Assembly: GCA_016790515.1 (NCBI GenBank)
Contig: JAEUOY010000071.1
Location: 1 to 42,678 of the forward strand
Reading direction: 5' to 3'
Source of the DNA: Burkholderiaceae bacterium
GTDB lineage: Bacteria > Pseudomonadota > Gammaproteobacteria > Burkholderiales > Burkholderiaceae_C
Length of the DNA: 42,678 nucleotides
The position numbers and the translations under genes are program-made. Below are positions 1 to 9,185 of this stretch, piece by piece. Numbering within the stretch: the stretch's first letter is position 1; every line of letters starts with the position of its first letter. Below the pieces are notes generated by a model. It was not told the DNA's origin. It ran no database searches and was given only the letters and a program-made list of their open reading frames with translations.

Positions 1-1
1 C

Positions 2-457
2 GCCGCGCCGGCCGGCATCGCCCGCGCCGACGTGCTGGCGGTCGGCGCCGAACTGGCCGAGGGCACTGCCGGCCGCGGCCTGCAGCGGCTCGAACAGGCC
101 AGCCCGCGGCCGGTGACGCGCACCGCGCTGATCAACCTGGCCAGCAACGACGGCTGGCGCAGGCTCGACGCCGCGGCGCTCGATGCGACGCCGGCGGTGC
201 TGCCGCAACTGGCCACCCGGCTGCGCCGTGGCGCGGCGGCCGAGCGCGCGGTCGAGCCGCTGCCGGCGGCCGCGAAGCGGGCGCGGGCCCGTGCCCAGGG
301 CCTGGCCCGGCAGGCCGCGGTGGCGCCCGAGGCGGCGCCCGCAGCACCGGCGACGACGACGAATGAACGGGTCCCGGCTGCGAAGCGGGTGCGTGCCGCC
401 AAGTCGGCCATCAAACCGGCCGCCAAGAAGCCGGCCGCCGGCAAGCCCTCGTCATGA
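2..457 (+). CDS. Truncated hypothetical protein, C-terminal end, eCIS locus
   Basis: The frame is open from the left edge of the window, so this is the C-terminal part of a longer gene. A GTG at 32 could be an internal start, but no ribosome site is visible before it. About the first 70 visible residues look like a folded Ala/Leu/Arg-rich helical region. After that the protein becomes a low-complexity Ala/Pro/Lys tail with repeated KPAA-type steps, ending in GKPSS. I do not recognise a family. It lies 46 bp upstream of the large eCIS protein on the same strand, so it is probably the preceding gene of the same operon. The basic tail could be disordered or bind nucleic acid, but that is only a guess from composition. 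Confidence 0.55.
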   Translation, partial: AAPAGIARADVLAVGAELAEGTAGRGLQRLEQASPRPVTRTALINLASNDGWRRLDAAALDATPAVLPQLATRLRRGAAAERAVEPLPAAAKRARARAQGLARQAAVAPEAAPAAPATTTNERVPAAKRVRAAKSAIKPAAKKPAAGKPSS

Positions 458-503
458 CCGGCCGGCCCGGCGCGCCGTTCCCCAGCCTGCGTGGAGGTCC
501 TCC

Positions 504-3500
504 GTGAGCATCCGCCCCATCCGCAACCCGCTGGCCGGTGAGCGCGTCATCGGCCTGTCGCCGGCCAGCGCCGACGAGGCCACCACCGTCTGGCGGCGGC
601 GGCCGAACCTGTTCCCCGGCCGCGCGCTGACCGCTGCCGCCCTGGTGCAGCGCCAGGCCTGGGGCCAGGGCCACCTGGCGCTGCGCGGGCAGGACTGGGT
701 CGCCGGCGTCGTCGACGGCCTGGGTGTCGACTTCGCGATCGCCGACGACGACAGCACCGGCCCGGCGGCGGTACAGCTGCGCATCGCCGCCGGCCGCGCT
801 CTGGCGGTCAGCGGCGAGGACCTGGTGCTGACCCGGCCGCTCGAATGCCGGCTGGCCGACGTGCCGGTGGTCGCGCCGCCGGGCTTCTTCATCGACGGCA
901 GCGGCGTCGAGGACGGCGACGAGACCGCGCCGCCGTCGCTGCGCGAGCGCAGCATCGGCCCCGCGCTGGGCGCGCTCGAAGCTGCCGCCGCGGCCGCGCT
1001 GCCCGACCTCGGGCTGCTGCTGCTGCAGCCGGTGAGCGTCGACGTTGCCGAGCTCGATGCGCTGGACCCGTGCGAGCGCAGCGCCTGCGACGAGGGCACG
1101 ATCACCGACGCCGCGGCGTTCGAGGACTGGCGCATCGGCGATGCGGTGCGGCTGCTGTGGTACGTCTGGCCCGGCGAGTGGCGCGGCCGGCCGGCGGTGC
1201 CGGCGCTGCAGATGCGCAATGCCCGCGCCTGGCAGGTGTTCGAGGCCGAGGCGGCGCTGGGCGAGGGCGAGACCCTGCCCTGGGAGCCCTGGGGCCTGCC
1301 GCTGGCGCTGGTGGCGCTCGACGCGGCGCGCCAGCCGCTGTGGCTGGACCGCGCCGGCGTCGCCCGCCAGGGCGGCCGCGGCCGCGAAGGCCGGCTGCAG
1401 CGCGCCGGCGCCGGCCGCTTCACGACCCAGCCGCGCCTGCCCTCGCTGTGGGAGGCGCCGTTCGAGCAGCTGGCCGAGCAGATCGCCAGCGCCGGCGAGC
1501 CGGCGCCGCCGGCCGGTGAGCTGGCCGACGCCTTCGGCCGCCGCCTGCCGCCGGTGGGGCTGCTGCCGAAGGATGCCTTCGACGCCGCGACCCGGCGCAG
1601 CGAGTTCTTCCCGCCCGGCTTCGATCTCGACGCCGCGCCGGTGCCGGTCGAGCAGCTCGACCTCGCGGTGCGCGCCAGCGCCGGCCTCGCGCCGCTGCGG
1701 CTGGACGCCGCCGAGAGCGTGCGCCTGCTGGTGCCGGTGCCGCTGCAGAGCTGGGAGCCGCGGCTGTTGCAGACCGAACTGGTCGACCCGCTCTTTCCGG
1801 CGACGCTGCAGCGCTACCTGCTCGACCGCGCGCGGGCGCTGGGCATGCGCCAGGGCCTGCGCTGGCGCGGCGCGATGCTGACGCATGCGTTGAGCGGCCA
1901 GACGCCGGCCGTGCCGCCGTTCAAGGACGATGCGCAGGCGCTGGAGCGCGAATCGCTGTCGCCCTGGGGGCCACCGCCGCCCGGCGGCGGCCACCGCAGC
2001 GCGCTGCTCGGCGGGCTGCACGAGCACTACTTCGACGGCGCGACGACGCCGTTCGCGGTGGCCGCCGGCGAATCGCTGTTCGCCTGGGTCTGCCTCGACC
2101 CCGAGCACCCGCCGGCCACGCTGATGCTGCAATGGCACCGCTACGGCGGCGGCTGGGAGCAGCGCGCCTTCTGGGGTGCCGACCTGATCCCGCTGGGCAG
2201 CCCCGCCGGCAGCGCCGCGCATTACCGCGCCGGCGACCTGCCCACCGCCGGCGCCTGGGTGATGCTGTCGGTGCCGGCCGCCGTGCTGGGGCTCGAGGGC
2301 GCGGCGGTCGACGGCATGGCCTTCACGCTGCACGACGGCCGCGCCGCCTACGGCCTGGCCGGGGCGCGCAACGGCGGCACCTGGCGCAAGTGGTTCTGCA
2401 ACTACCTGCCGGCCGGCGCCCGCGTGCAGGGCAACGAGGCCTGGGAACTGCTGACCGCCAACGACCTGTGGGTGCCGTTCGAGCCGCAGGACGGCGTGGT
2501 GCCCAGCCTGCCCGAGCTGCAGACCAGCACCGGCGGCGACCCCTTCGGCGGCGAGGCGGCGGCGGCAGCGCTGGCGGTGCCCGGCGGCGGCTTCAACATC
2601 CTGTACCCGCCGGCGGTCGGCTGGCGCGGCCATGTGCTGAACTACAGCCTGCTCGGCAACGCGGCGCCCAGCGTCGCGCGCGGCGGCCCCGAGACGCTGG
2701 CCGTCTGGGTCTATCTCGACGAACTGGCGCCGCCACGATCGCTGTGGATGGCCGTCGTCGTGTTCGGGCTCAACAACGAGGGCGGCCTCGCCGGCAGCCA
2801 GTTCACGATCTCGTACTGGGGCGAGAACCGGCTGCCCGAGCTGGCGGTCGCGTCGCCGGGCTTCAGGTCGCTGGAGCCGCAGACCCGGCGCGCCGGCGCG
2901 CTGCCGCCGGCCGGCGTCTGGACGCTGCTGCAGCTGCCGCTGCCCGACGGCGCCAGCCTGCCCGCCAGCGCGACCCGGATGCGGCTGATGACGCTGCTGC
3001 CGATGGCCTTCGGCGGCAACCTGGCCTTCAGCGACGTGCAGATCACCACGCCCGGCGCCAACGGCGCGGCGCCGACGGTGCAGCGGATCTGGCCGCTGAG
3101 CGTCAACGCGGCCGGCGAGCCGCAGCCGCCGCACCTGCCCTACCTGAACGCGAAGCTGACGCTGCAGAACAACCTGGGCGTGCTGACCCCGACGCCGTCG
3201 TCGCGCATCGGCACCGTGCGGGTCTACCGCGACCTGGTCGCCGACCCGCTGCTGCAGAAGCTGTCGGCGCACGAGCAGAGCCAGCTGTTGCTGCGCGGCC
3301 TGCAGGGCTTTGCCGACTACCTGCGCCGGCGCATCGACCGTGCCGACGACATCACCGACTTCGGCTTCGCCCACATGCAGGTCGACCTGCACCGGCTGCG
3401 CCAGATGATGATGAGCACCACCGACGCGGCGCGGCTGGCGGTGTCGCCGGCGCTGGCGGCGATCGCCAAGGGCGACAGCGCGCTGGTGGTGCAGGGCCAG

Positions 3501-5468
3501 ATCAAGGACTACCTGGCCACCGTGCGCGCCGGCGCGCAGCAGGCGGTGGCCGCGCCGGCCCCGGCCGGCGTCGGTGACACCGCCGGGGCCTTCGGCGCCT
3601 TCGCGGCGGGTGCGGCGGCGGGCGCGGCGGCGAGCGCCGGCAGCAGCGCGGTCAAGAGCGTGGTCGGCACCCAGGCCAGGCTGATCACGCCGCCGCGCGC
3701 GGCGAAGGCCATCGTCTACGCCGCCCCGGTGCTGGGCCTGTCCGAGCTGCGCACCGCGGCGATCGCCGACCGGCTGCGCTCGCCACCGTCGACCGAGGCG
3801 CGCGACTATGCGCTGTCCAACCGCCACCGCACGGTGCAGTCGCTGCTGCAGCTGCTGGAGGACTTCCTGGCCGAGGACTCGGGCGCGGTGCCGGCGCTGC
3901 TCGAGGGCTTCGAGATCCGCGGCCTCAGCGGCGACCCCTTCGTTGCCGGCACCGACAACGGCCTGCGCGCGCTGACCGAGTTCCGCGGCAACGCCGCGCT
4001 GCTGGCGCAGCTGCTGCTGCCGCCGGCGACCAACAACGGCACCGTCGACGAGGCGGTGCTGTTCACCCAGACGGTCAGCCTGTCCGACAGCACGGTGGCG
4101 GTGCTGCGCGCGCTCGAAGGCCGGCTGACGGTCTACCGCGACGTGCTCGAGCGCTGCGACAGCGCGCTGGCGCAGCTGCGCGACGACATCGCCACCAACC
4201 TCGAGCGCGTCGCCTCGGTCGAGGACGCGCTGGCCGAGGCCCGCCACGACGTCAGCGTCGCGCGCGCGCTGCTGGCCGAGGAGCAGGACCGCGTCGCCGC
4301 GATCAACCAGCGGCGCAGCCAGGTGCTCGCCGAGGAGGTCAAGTTCATCGCCTACGTGCGCCCGCGCGAGGCCGACAGCCTGCGCGCCACGCCGACCCAT
4401 GCGGTCGACCCCGGCCTGCTCGAAGCCCCGGTGCCGGCCTGCCTGCGCGAGCACCCCGAGGTGCCCGAGGAGCTGCAGGACATCCTGCAGGTGATCGGCG
4501 AGGCGCCGGCGCCCTGGTTCGTCAGGCTGCCCACGCTGCTCGGCCGGCTCGACAAGTCCGACCACCTGGTGCGGCTGGTGCAGGGCGCGCAGCGGCGCGC
4601 CGCGGGCGGCCTGGCCTTGCCGGCGGTGAAGGCCACGCTGGCCGCCGGCGCGGCCGGCAGCAAGCTGGGCATCAGCCTGGCGCGCATCGCCGACCGCCAG
4701 GTCGCGGCGCTGGCGCCGCGGCTGGCAGCGGTGCAGGCGGTCGACCTGACGCGGCTGGCCAGCGCCAGCTGGCAGGGCATCCGCCAGCAGGTCGAGCAGG
4801 TGGTCAGCTTCGCCGACCTGGCCGAAGGCGGCCACGGCCGGGCCGACGTGGCGCGCGCCGCGGCGACCGAGCTCGACCAGATCCGCAGCATCGTGACCTG
4901 CCTGCACGCCGAGTTCTCGGCGGTGCCGCCGGCGCTGCGCCTGCTGTGGGCCGACACCTTGTCGGAGTTCGACGAGGCGCCGAACCTGCGCAACCTGGCC
5001 AGCCTGCCGCGCTTTGCCGAGCTGGCCTACGTCGACCGGCGCCAGATGCAGGGCTATGTCGACTGGCTGTTCGACCAGATCGAGCCGGGCCAGCCGCAGG
5101 CGGTGGCGCTGCTCGACGACGTCGTGCGCATGACCCTGCTGCTGGCCAGCCACGCGCCGATCGACCGCATCGTCGGCGGCCGGCTGGCCAAGCCGGTGAC
5201 CGGCGTCAGCACCGGCATCCGGCTGCCGCTGGCGGTGCTCGACTCGGCCCAGCTGCGCGTCGGCATGCAGGCGCTGATGTACCGCAACGACACGCTGGTG
5301 GCGCGCGCGGTGGTCGAGGACCTGGGCCACGGCGAGGTCTCGGCGCGCGTGGTGCACACCCGGGCCGAGCGGGTCGACCTGGGCGACGACGTGCGGGTGC
5401 ACTTCGATCACGCGCCGCTGGTCAGCCTGCAGGCGGCCGCGGCCAGGCGCACGCTGTTCAGGCGCTAG
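504..5468 (+). CDS. Large eCIS-associated protein with two lectin-like beta-sandwich modules (fibre/baseplate candidate)
   Basis: The protein has 1654 aa from a GTG at 504, preceded by GGAGG at 493-497. The frame is open further upstream, but that part is Arg-rich shadow sequence, so the GTG is preferred. Residues about 30-115 resemble the N-terminal module of phage-tail/CIS accessory proteins (pattern NLFPGRALTA..Q...GVVDGLGV...AAGRAL). Residues about 505-625 (FAWVCLDPEHPP, LMLQWHRYGGGWEQRAFWG, LPTAGAWVMLSVPA) look like a LamG/concanavalin-type beta-sandwich of the kind I recall from planctomycete surface proteins. Residues about 705-855 look like a diverged second copy. Residues 1200-1280 form a long heptad-like coiled coil. 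It sits just before the tape-measure gene, where Afp-type clusters carry the tail fibre gene (afp13). A host-binding or baseplate-periphery role is therefore inferred; family membership was not confirmed. Confidence 0.6.
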   Translation: MSIRPIRNPLAGERVIGLSPASADEATTVWRRRPNLFPGRALTAAALVQRQAWGQGHLALRGQDWVAGVVDGLGVDFAIADDDSTGPAAVQLRIAAGRALAVSGEDLVLTRPLECRLADVPVVAPPGFFIDGSGVEDGDETAPPSLRERSIGPALGALEAAAAAALPDLGLLLLQPVSVDVAELDALDPCERSACDEGTITDAAAFEDWRIGDAVRLLWYVWPGEWRGRPAVPALQMRNARAWQVFEAEAALGEGETLPWEPWGLPLALVALDAARQPLWLDRAGVARQGGRGREGRLQRAGAGRFTTQPRLPSLWEAPFEQLAEQIASAGEPAPPAGELADAFGRRLPPVGLLPKDAFDAATRRSEFFPPGFDLDAAPVPVEQLDLAVRASAGLAPLRLDAAESVRLLVPVPLQSWEPRLLQTELVDPLFPATLQRYLLDRARALGMRQGLRWRGAMLTHALSGQTPAVPPFKDDAQALERESLSPWGPPPPGGGHRSALLGGLHEHYFDGATTPFAVAAGESLFAWVCLDPEHPPATLMLQWHRYGGGWEQRAFWGADLIPLGSPAGSAAHYRAGDLPTAGAWVMLSVPAAVLGLEGAAVDGMAFTLHDGRAAYGLAGARNGGTWRKWFCNYLPAGARVQGNEAWELLTANDLWVPFEPQDGVVPSLPELQTSTGGDPFGGEAAAAALAVPGGGFNILYPPAVGWRGHVLNYSLLGNAAPSVARGGPETLAVWVYLDELAPPRSLWMAVVVFGLNNEGGLAGSQFTISYWGENRLPELAVASPGFRSLEPQTRRAGALPPAGVWTLLQLPLPDGASLPASATRMRLMTLLPMAFGGNLAFSDVQITTPGANGAAPTVQRIWPLSVNAAGEPQPPHLPYLNAKLTLQNNLGVLTPTPSSRIGTVRVYRDLVADPLLQKLSAHEQSQLLLRGLQGFADYLRRRIDRADDITDFGFAHMQVDLHRLRQMMMSTTDAARLAVSPALAAIAKGDSALVVQGQIKDYLATVRAGAQQAVAAPAPAGVGDTAGAFGAFAAGAAAGAAASAGSSAVKSVVGTQARLITPPRAAKAIVYAAPVLGLSELRTAAIADRLRSPPSTEARDYALSNRHRTVQSLLQLLEDFLAEDSGAVPALLEGFEIRGLSGDPFVAGTDNGLRALTEFRGNAALLAQLLLPPATNNGTVDEAVLFTQTVSLSDSTVAVLRALEGRLTVYRDVLERCDSALAQLRDDIATNLERVASVEDALAEARHDVSVARALLAEEQDRVAAINQRRSQVLAEEVKFIAYVRPREADSLRATPTHAVDPGLLEAPVPACLREHPEVPEELQDILQVIGEAPAPWFVRLPTLLGRLDKSDHLVRLVQGAQRRAAGGLALPAVKATLAAGAAGSKLGISLARIADRQVAALAPRLAAVQAVDLTRLASASWQGIRQQVEQVVSFADLAEGGHGRADVARAAATELDQIRSIVTCLHAEFSAVPPALRLLWADTLSEFDEAPNLRNLASLPRFAELAYVDRRQMQGYVDWLFDQIEPGQPQAVALLDDVVRMTLLLASHAPIDRIVGGRLAKPVTGVSTGIRLPLAVLDSAQLRVGMQALMYRNDTLVARAVVEDLGHGEVSARVVHTRAERVDLGDDVRVHFDHAPLVSLQAAAARRTLFRR

Positions 5469-5476
5469 GAGGCGGG

Positions 5477-7159
5477 GTGAGCGGCACGCAGCGCACCGTG
5501 CGCCACCTGCACCTGACGGCGACCAGCCGGGCGCAGGTGCGCTCGCTGCTGCCGCGGCTGGAAGACGCGCTGCGCTGCGCCAGCCTGCCCGACGACGGCG
5601 CCCGGCTGCTGGTGCTGAGGCGGCTCGCGCTGGGCCGCCTGCGCCACGACATCGACAGCAGCGCGCTGGCGCGGCTGATCGAACGGCGGGTGGCCGAGGC
5701 CGAGGGCTTCTGGGTCGACGCCGAGGCGCCGGCCGCGGCGGCGGCCGACGGCGTGGTGTTCGCCAGCGCGCTGGACGCGCGCATCGCACTGTCGCTGCGG
5801 CTGTTGCGCGGCCAGCCGGCGCCCGAGTGGTACTGGCCGCTGGCGGTGCCCGAAGCGGCTGTCGCGCTGACGCCGGCCGATCGGGTGCGCAGGATCGCGC
5901 GCGCGGTGGCGTCGTCGGCCGAGGCGCGCGCCGCGCTGCCGGCCTGGGCGGCGGCGCTGGTGCGGGGCGGGGCCGGTCCCCGGCTGGCCGCGGCGATCGC
6001 GCCGGCCGAGGGCGACGCCTTGCTGCGGGCCGCGGGTCTGGCCGCGCGGCCCGGGGCCGGCGCCGCCGAACCGGCGCGACCGGGGCTGGGCGCCGCGGCG
6101 CCGGCGCCTGCAGATTGGCCGGTCGAACCGCGTTCAGCGGTCGCCGCGCTGCCGGTCTGGCTGCAATCACTGCTGCCCGAGGCTGCGGCGCCGGACAGCC
6201 AGCCGCTGGCCGCTGCGGGGGCGGAAAGGCCGGCGCGGCCGGTGCGCCAGGCAGCCGCTGCGGCATTGCCGGCGCGGTCGGCGGCGGACGAGGTCTCGCT
6301 GCCGACTGCCGACCCGCTCTCGCTGCCGGCCGACGCCGGCCCGGCTGCCGCCGCGGCGCCAGCTGCGCCCGGACAGCCGCCGACGCTGCCGGCGCGCGAC
6401 GGCCGGAGCGCGCGGCCGGTCGGCGAGGCCGCGGCGATGCTGCCGCCGGCCGCCGCCGGCCATCGGTCCGACGCCCCGGCCGCGCCGGCGCGACCGCTGT
6501 CGGACCTGCCGGCTGGTCCCGCCGTCGTCGCAGGGACTGCCGATCGCGCCGGCGTCGCCGCACCCGCAGCCGAGTGGCACGCCGTCGCGCGCTGGGCCGA
6601 AGCCGGGGCCGCCACGGCCGCCGGCGGCCTGCTGTTCCTGCTGCCGCTGCTGGCCCGGCTGGGGCTGCCGGGCTGGCGCGCGCCGCAGGGCGACTCGCCG
6701 GCCTTCACCGCCGCGGTGCTGCACGCGGCGCTGCGCCGGCTCGGCAGCACGGACGACGACCCGGCCTGGGCACTGGTGCAAGCCGGCGCGCCGGCCGTCG
6801 TGCTGCCCCGCGGCAGCGCCGCGTCACCGGCGGTCTGGTCCGACGCCAGGCTGGCGCCGCGGGGTGCGCCGCCGGGCGCGATGGCGCAACGGCTGATCGA
6901 CGCGCCCGATGCCCGGGCCCAGGCCACGCTGTGGCTGGACGCCTGCCGCCGCTGGCTGCGGCGCGTCGGCGGCATCGGCCTGGCCAGCCTGGTGCTGCGC
7001 CCCGGCCGGCTGGCGCTGACCGCCACCCACGCCGACGTCTTCTTCGAGCTGGCGCAGACCGACCTGCGCGTGCGCCGGCTCGGGCTCGACATCGATCCGC
7101 TCTGGCTGCCCTGGTTCGGCCGCGTCGTCGCCTTCCACTACCGGCCCATGCCGCGATGA
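5477..7159 (+). CDS. Contractile injection system tape measure protein (Afp14-like, CIS_TMP)
   Basis: The protein has 560 aa from a GTG at 5477, after AGGAGG at 5467-5472 that overlaps the stop of the previous gene. In contractile injection systems this family sets tube length. The N-terminal 150 residues begin with the family-like TVRHLHLTATSRAQVRSLLPRL. Residues about 185-365 are an Ala/Pro linker. The C-terminal part carries the family signature AGGLLFLLPLLARLG (about 382-396), and it ends with LDIDPLWLPWFGRVVAFHY (537-555), the usual terminal motif of proteobacterial members. The gene precedes the ATPase gene with an ATGA overlap, the same order as afp14-afp15 in the Serratia antifeeding prophage. 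The protein is rather short for a tape measure, and much of its length is linker. Confidence 0.8.
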   Translation: MSGTQRTVRHLHLTATSRAQVRSLLPRLEDALRCASLPDDGARLLVLRRLALGRLRHDIDSSALARLIERRVAEAEGFWVDAEAPAAAAADGVVFASALDARIALSLRLLRGQPAPEWYWPLAVPEAAVALTPADRVRRIARAVASSAEARAALPAWAAALVRGGAGPRLAAAIAPAEGDALLRAAGLAARPGAGAAEPARPGLGAAAPAPADWPVEPRSAVAALPVWLQSLLPEAAAPDSQPLAAAGAERPARPVRQAAAAALPARSAADEVSLPTADPLSLPADAGPAAAAAPAAPGQPPTLPARDGRSARPVGEAAAMLPPAAAGHRSDAPAAPARPLSDLPAGPAVVAGTADRAGVAAPAAEWHAVARWAEAGAATAAGGLLFLLPLLARLGLPGWRAPQGDSPAFTAAVLHAALRRLGSTDDDPAWALVQAGAPAVVLPRGSAASPAVWSDARLAPRGAPPGAMAQRLIDAPDARAQATLWLDACRRWLRRVGGIGLASLVLRPGRLALTATHADVFFELAQTDLRVRRLGLDIDPLWLPWFGRVVAFHYRPMPR

Positions 7160-9183
7160 ACGCGCCCGAGTCGCTGCTGTCCGAGGCCGCGCGAGTCGAC
7201 GACCCGGCCGGTGCGCCGCCGTTGTGGCGGATCGCGCTGGCCGCGCTGGTGGCGACACTGCCGCGCGATGCCGACGGTGTCGAGGCCGACTGGTTGCGCG
7301 GCCTGGCCGACGAGCCTGCGCACCGGCTGCTGCATCGCTGGCTGCTGCAGGCCCCGGCGACCGATGCCGGTCTGCGGTCGATCGCGCAGGCGCTGAACCT
7401 CGATCTCTGTGAAACGGTGGCCACCGCGTTGGCGCTGGCGATCGAGTTCGATCCGATGGTCGGCCGCGCGCTGGCCTGGCTGCAGGCGCCGGTGGGCGGC
7501 GCGCGGCCGACCTTGGGGCTGCTGGCCCGCCTGTGCCCGCTGCTGGGTTGGGGGGGCGGTGGCGGGGCCTCGGGCGCGACACCGGCGCGCGTTGTCGCCG
7601 CGTTGTGCGACGGCCCGGCCCGGGCCTGTGGCCTGTGGCAGCTCGACGGCGAGTCGCGACCGCTGACCGAGCAGGCCTTGCAGTTGCCATTGCCGCTGGC
7701 ACTGGCTCTGCAGGTGCCGCTGCCAGCGCCGTCGGCAGAGCGGGTCGGTGAGCGGGCAGCCGCGCCTTGGCCCGGACTGCGCTGGCTGGACGCTCCGGCG
7801 CCCTGGCCGCCCTCGCTCCAGCAGGCGCTGCGGGCCCAGGCCGCGGCGTTGGGCGCAGCCGGTCCCGGCGCGGTGCTGGTCCTGCGCAGCGGTCACCCGC
7901 AAGAGGCCCGCGACGCCGCCGCGGCCCTGGCTGGCGCGCTGGGCTGGCGGGCGATCGGTCTCGACGGCACGCCGCCGGTCGGCCTCGGCCCCTGGCTGAC
8001 ATTGCAGCGCACCTTGCCGGTGCTGCTGGCCGAGGGCGCACCCGGCGAGTCGCTGCGGCTGCCGCTGCTGCCTGGCTGGCGCGGGCCGCTGCTGGTCGCC
8101 GCCGGCCTCGACGGCCAGGTGCAGGCCGATGTCGGGCCGGCCGCCGAATGGACCGTGCCGCTGCCGCTGGCGGCCGAGCGTGCGGCGCTGTGGTCGACCC
8201 GCCTGTCACCCGAACTGGCGCAGTGCGTCGGCCGGCGCCACCGTCACAGCGTCCGGCAGATCCAGCAGATCGGCCGCGCGGCGCACCACTTCGCCCGGCT
8301 CGAGGCGGGAGCACCGGACCTGTCGGCGACCACGGCCAGCCTGCTGACCGAGGACCAGATCCGTCACGCCACGCGTCAGGGCTCCCCCGGCGGCCTGGGC
8401 GCGCTGGCGCAGTGGCTGCCTGACGCGGTGCCCGACGAAGCGCTGGTCGTGACACCGGCGCTGCGTGCGGCGCTCGACGCCTTGCGCGAACGCTGCGAAC
8501 GGCGCGAGGGTCTGGCCGACGCCCTGGGCCCGGCCGCGCGCACACGATACCGGCCCGGCGTACGGGCCCTGCTGGTCGGTGCGTCGGGCACCGGCAAGAC
8601 GCTGGCGGTCGGCTGGCTGGCGACCCGGCTCGGGCTGCCGTTGTACCGGGTGGATCTGGCGTCGGTCAGCAGCAAGTACATCGGCGAGACCGAGAAGAAC
8701 CTGGCGCAACTGTTCGCGCGTGCCGAACACGCCGAGGTCGTGCTGCTGTTCGACGAGGCCGACTCGCTGTTCGGCAAGCGCACCGAGGTCAAGGACGCGA
8801 ACGACCGCTTCGCCAACCAGCAGACCAACTACCTGCTGCAGCGCATCGAGAGCTTCGACGGCATCGCGCTGCTCACCAGCAACAGCCGGTCGCGCTTCGA
8901 CAGCGCCTTCACGCGGCGGCTCGACGCGATCATCGACTTCCCGCCACCCGGCCCGCAGGAACGCCGCGCGCTCTGGCTGGCCCACCTGGGCGGTGGCCAC
9001 GGGCTCGATGAGGCACAGCTCAACCGCATCGCCGCCGGCTGCGATCTGGCCGGCGGGCACATTCGCAACGCCACCCTGGCGGCGGTGGCCGCTGCCGACG
9101 GGCCGGTCGACTATGCCGGCCTGCACACGGCGATCGAGGCCGAGTACCGCAAGCTCGGCCGCCAGCCGCCAGCCGGGCTGTGA
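7156..9183 (+). CDS. eCIS AAA+ ATPase (Afp15-like)
   Basis: The protein has 675 aa, and its ATG lies in an ATGA overlap with the tape-measure gene. The C-terminal AAA+ module is complete: Walker A GASGTGKT (475-482), Walker [10 protein letters not shown] (528-536), the [12 protein letters not shown] pore-loop/second-region stretch, and sensor/arginine region [19 protein letters not shown]. Residues about 250-400 look like a degenerate first AAA domain, where the expected P-loop reads [11 protein letters not shown] and cannot bind nucleotide normally. Such ATPases occur in almost all eCIS loci and are thought to act in assembly or cargo loading. The next gene, for a likely cargo, starts 2 bp after this stop (or overlaps it if its GTG at 9180 is used), so the two are probably co-translated. 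Confidence 0.9.
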   Translation: MNAPESLLSEAARVDDPAGAPPLWRIALAALVATLPRDADGVEADWLRGLADEPAHRLLHRWLLQAPATDAGLRSIAQALNLDLCETVATALALAIEFDPMVGRALAWLQAPVGGARPTLGLLARLCPLLGWGGGGGASGATPARVVAALCDGPARACGLWQLDGESRPLTEQALQLPLPLALALQVPLPAPSAERVGERAAAPWPGLRWLDAPAPWPPSLQQALRAQAAALGAAGPGAVLVLRSGHPQEARDAAAALAGALGWRAIGLDGTPPVGLGPWLTLQRTLPVLLAEGAPGESLRLPLLPGWRGPLLVAAGLDGQVQADVGPAAEWTVPLPLAAERAALWSTRLSPELAQCVGRRHRHSVRQIQQIGRAAHHFARLEAGAPDLSATTASLLTEDQIRHATRQGSPGGLGALAQWLPDAVPDEALVVTPALRAALDALRERCERREGLADALGPAARTRYRPGVRALLVGASGTGKTLAVGWLATRLGLPLYRVDLASVSSKYIGETEKNLAQLFARAEHAEVVLLFDEADSLFGKRTEVKDANDRFANQQTNYLLQRIESFDGIALLTSNSRSRFDSAFTRRLDAIIDFPPPGPQERRALWLAHLGGGHGLDEAQLNRIAAGCDLAGGHIRNATLAAVAAADGPVDYAGLHTAIEAEYRKLGRQPPAGL

Positions 9184-9185
9184 CG

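Noticed and set aside
2529-3060. The second beta-sandwich-like region as an independent gene
   Set aside because: It is in frame with, and fully inside, the 1654-aa protein, with no start or ribosome site of its own.
411-6563. A 2050-aa open frame on the minus strand across the eCIS genes
   Set aside because: It is Arg/Gln/Ala/His-rich shadow sequence of the high-GC plus-strand genes. It has no domain motifs, and it would overlap two genes with clear features.
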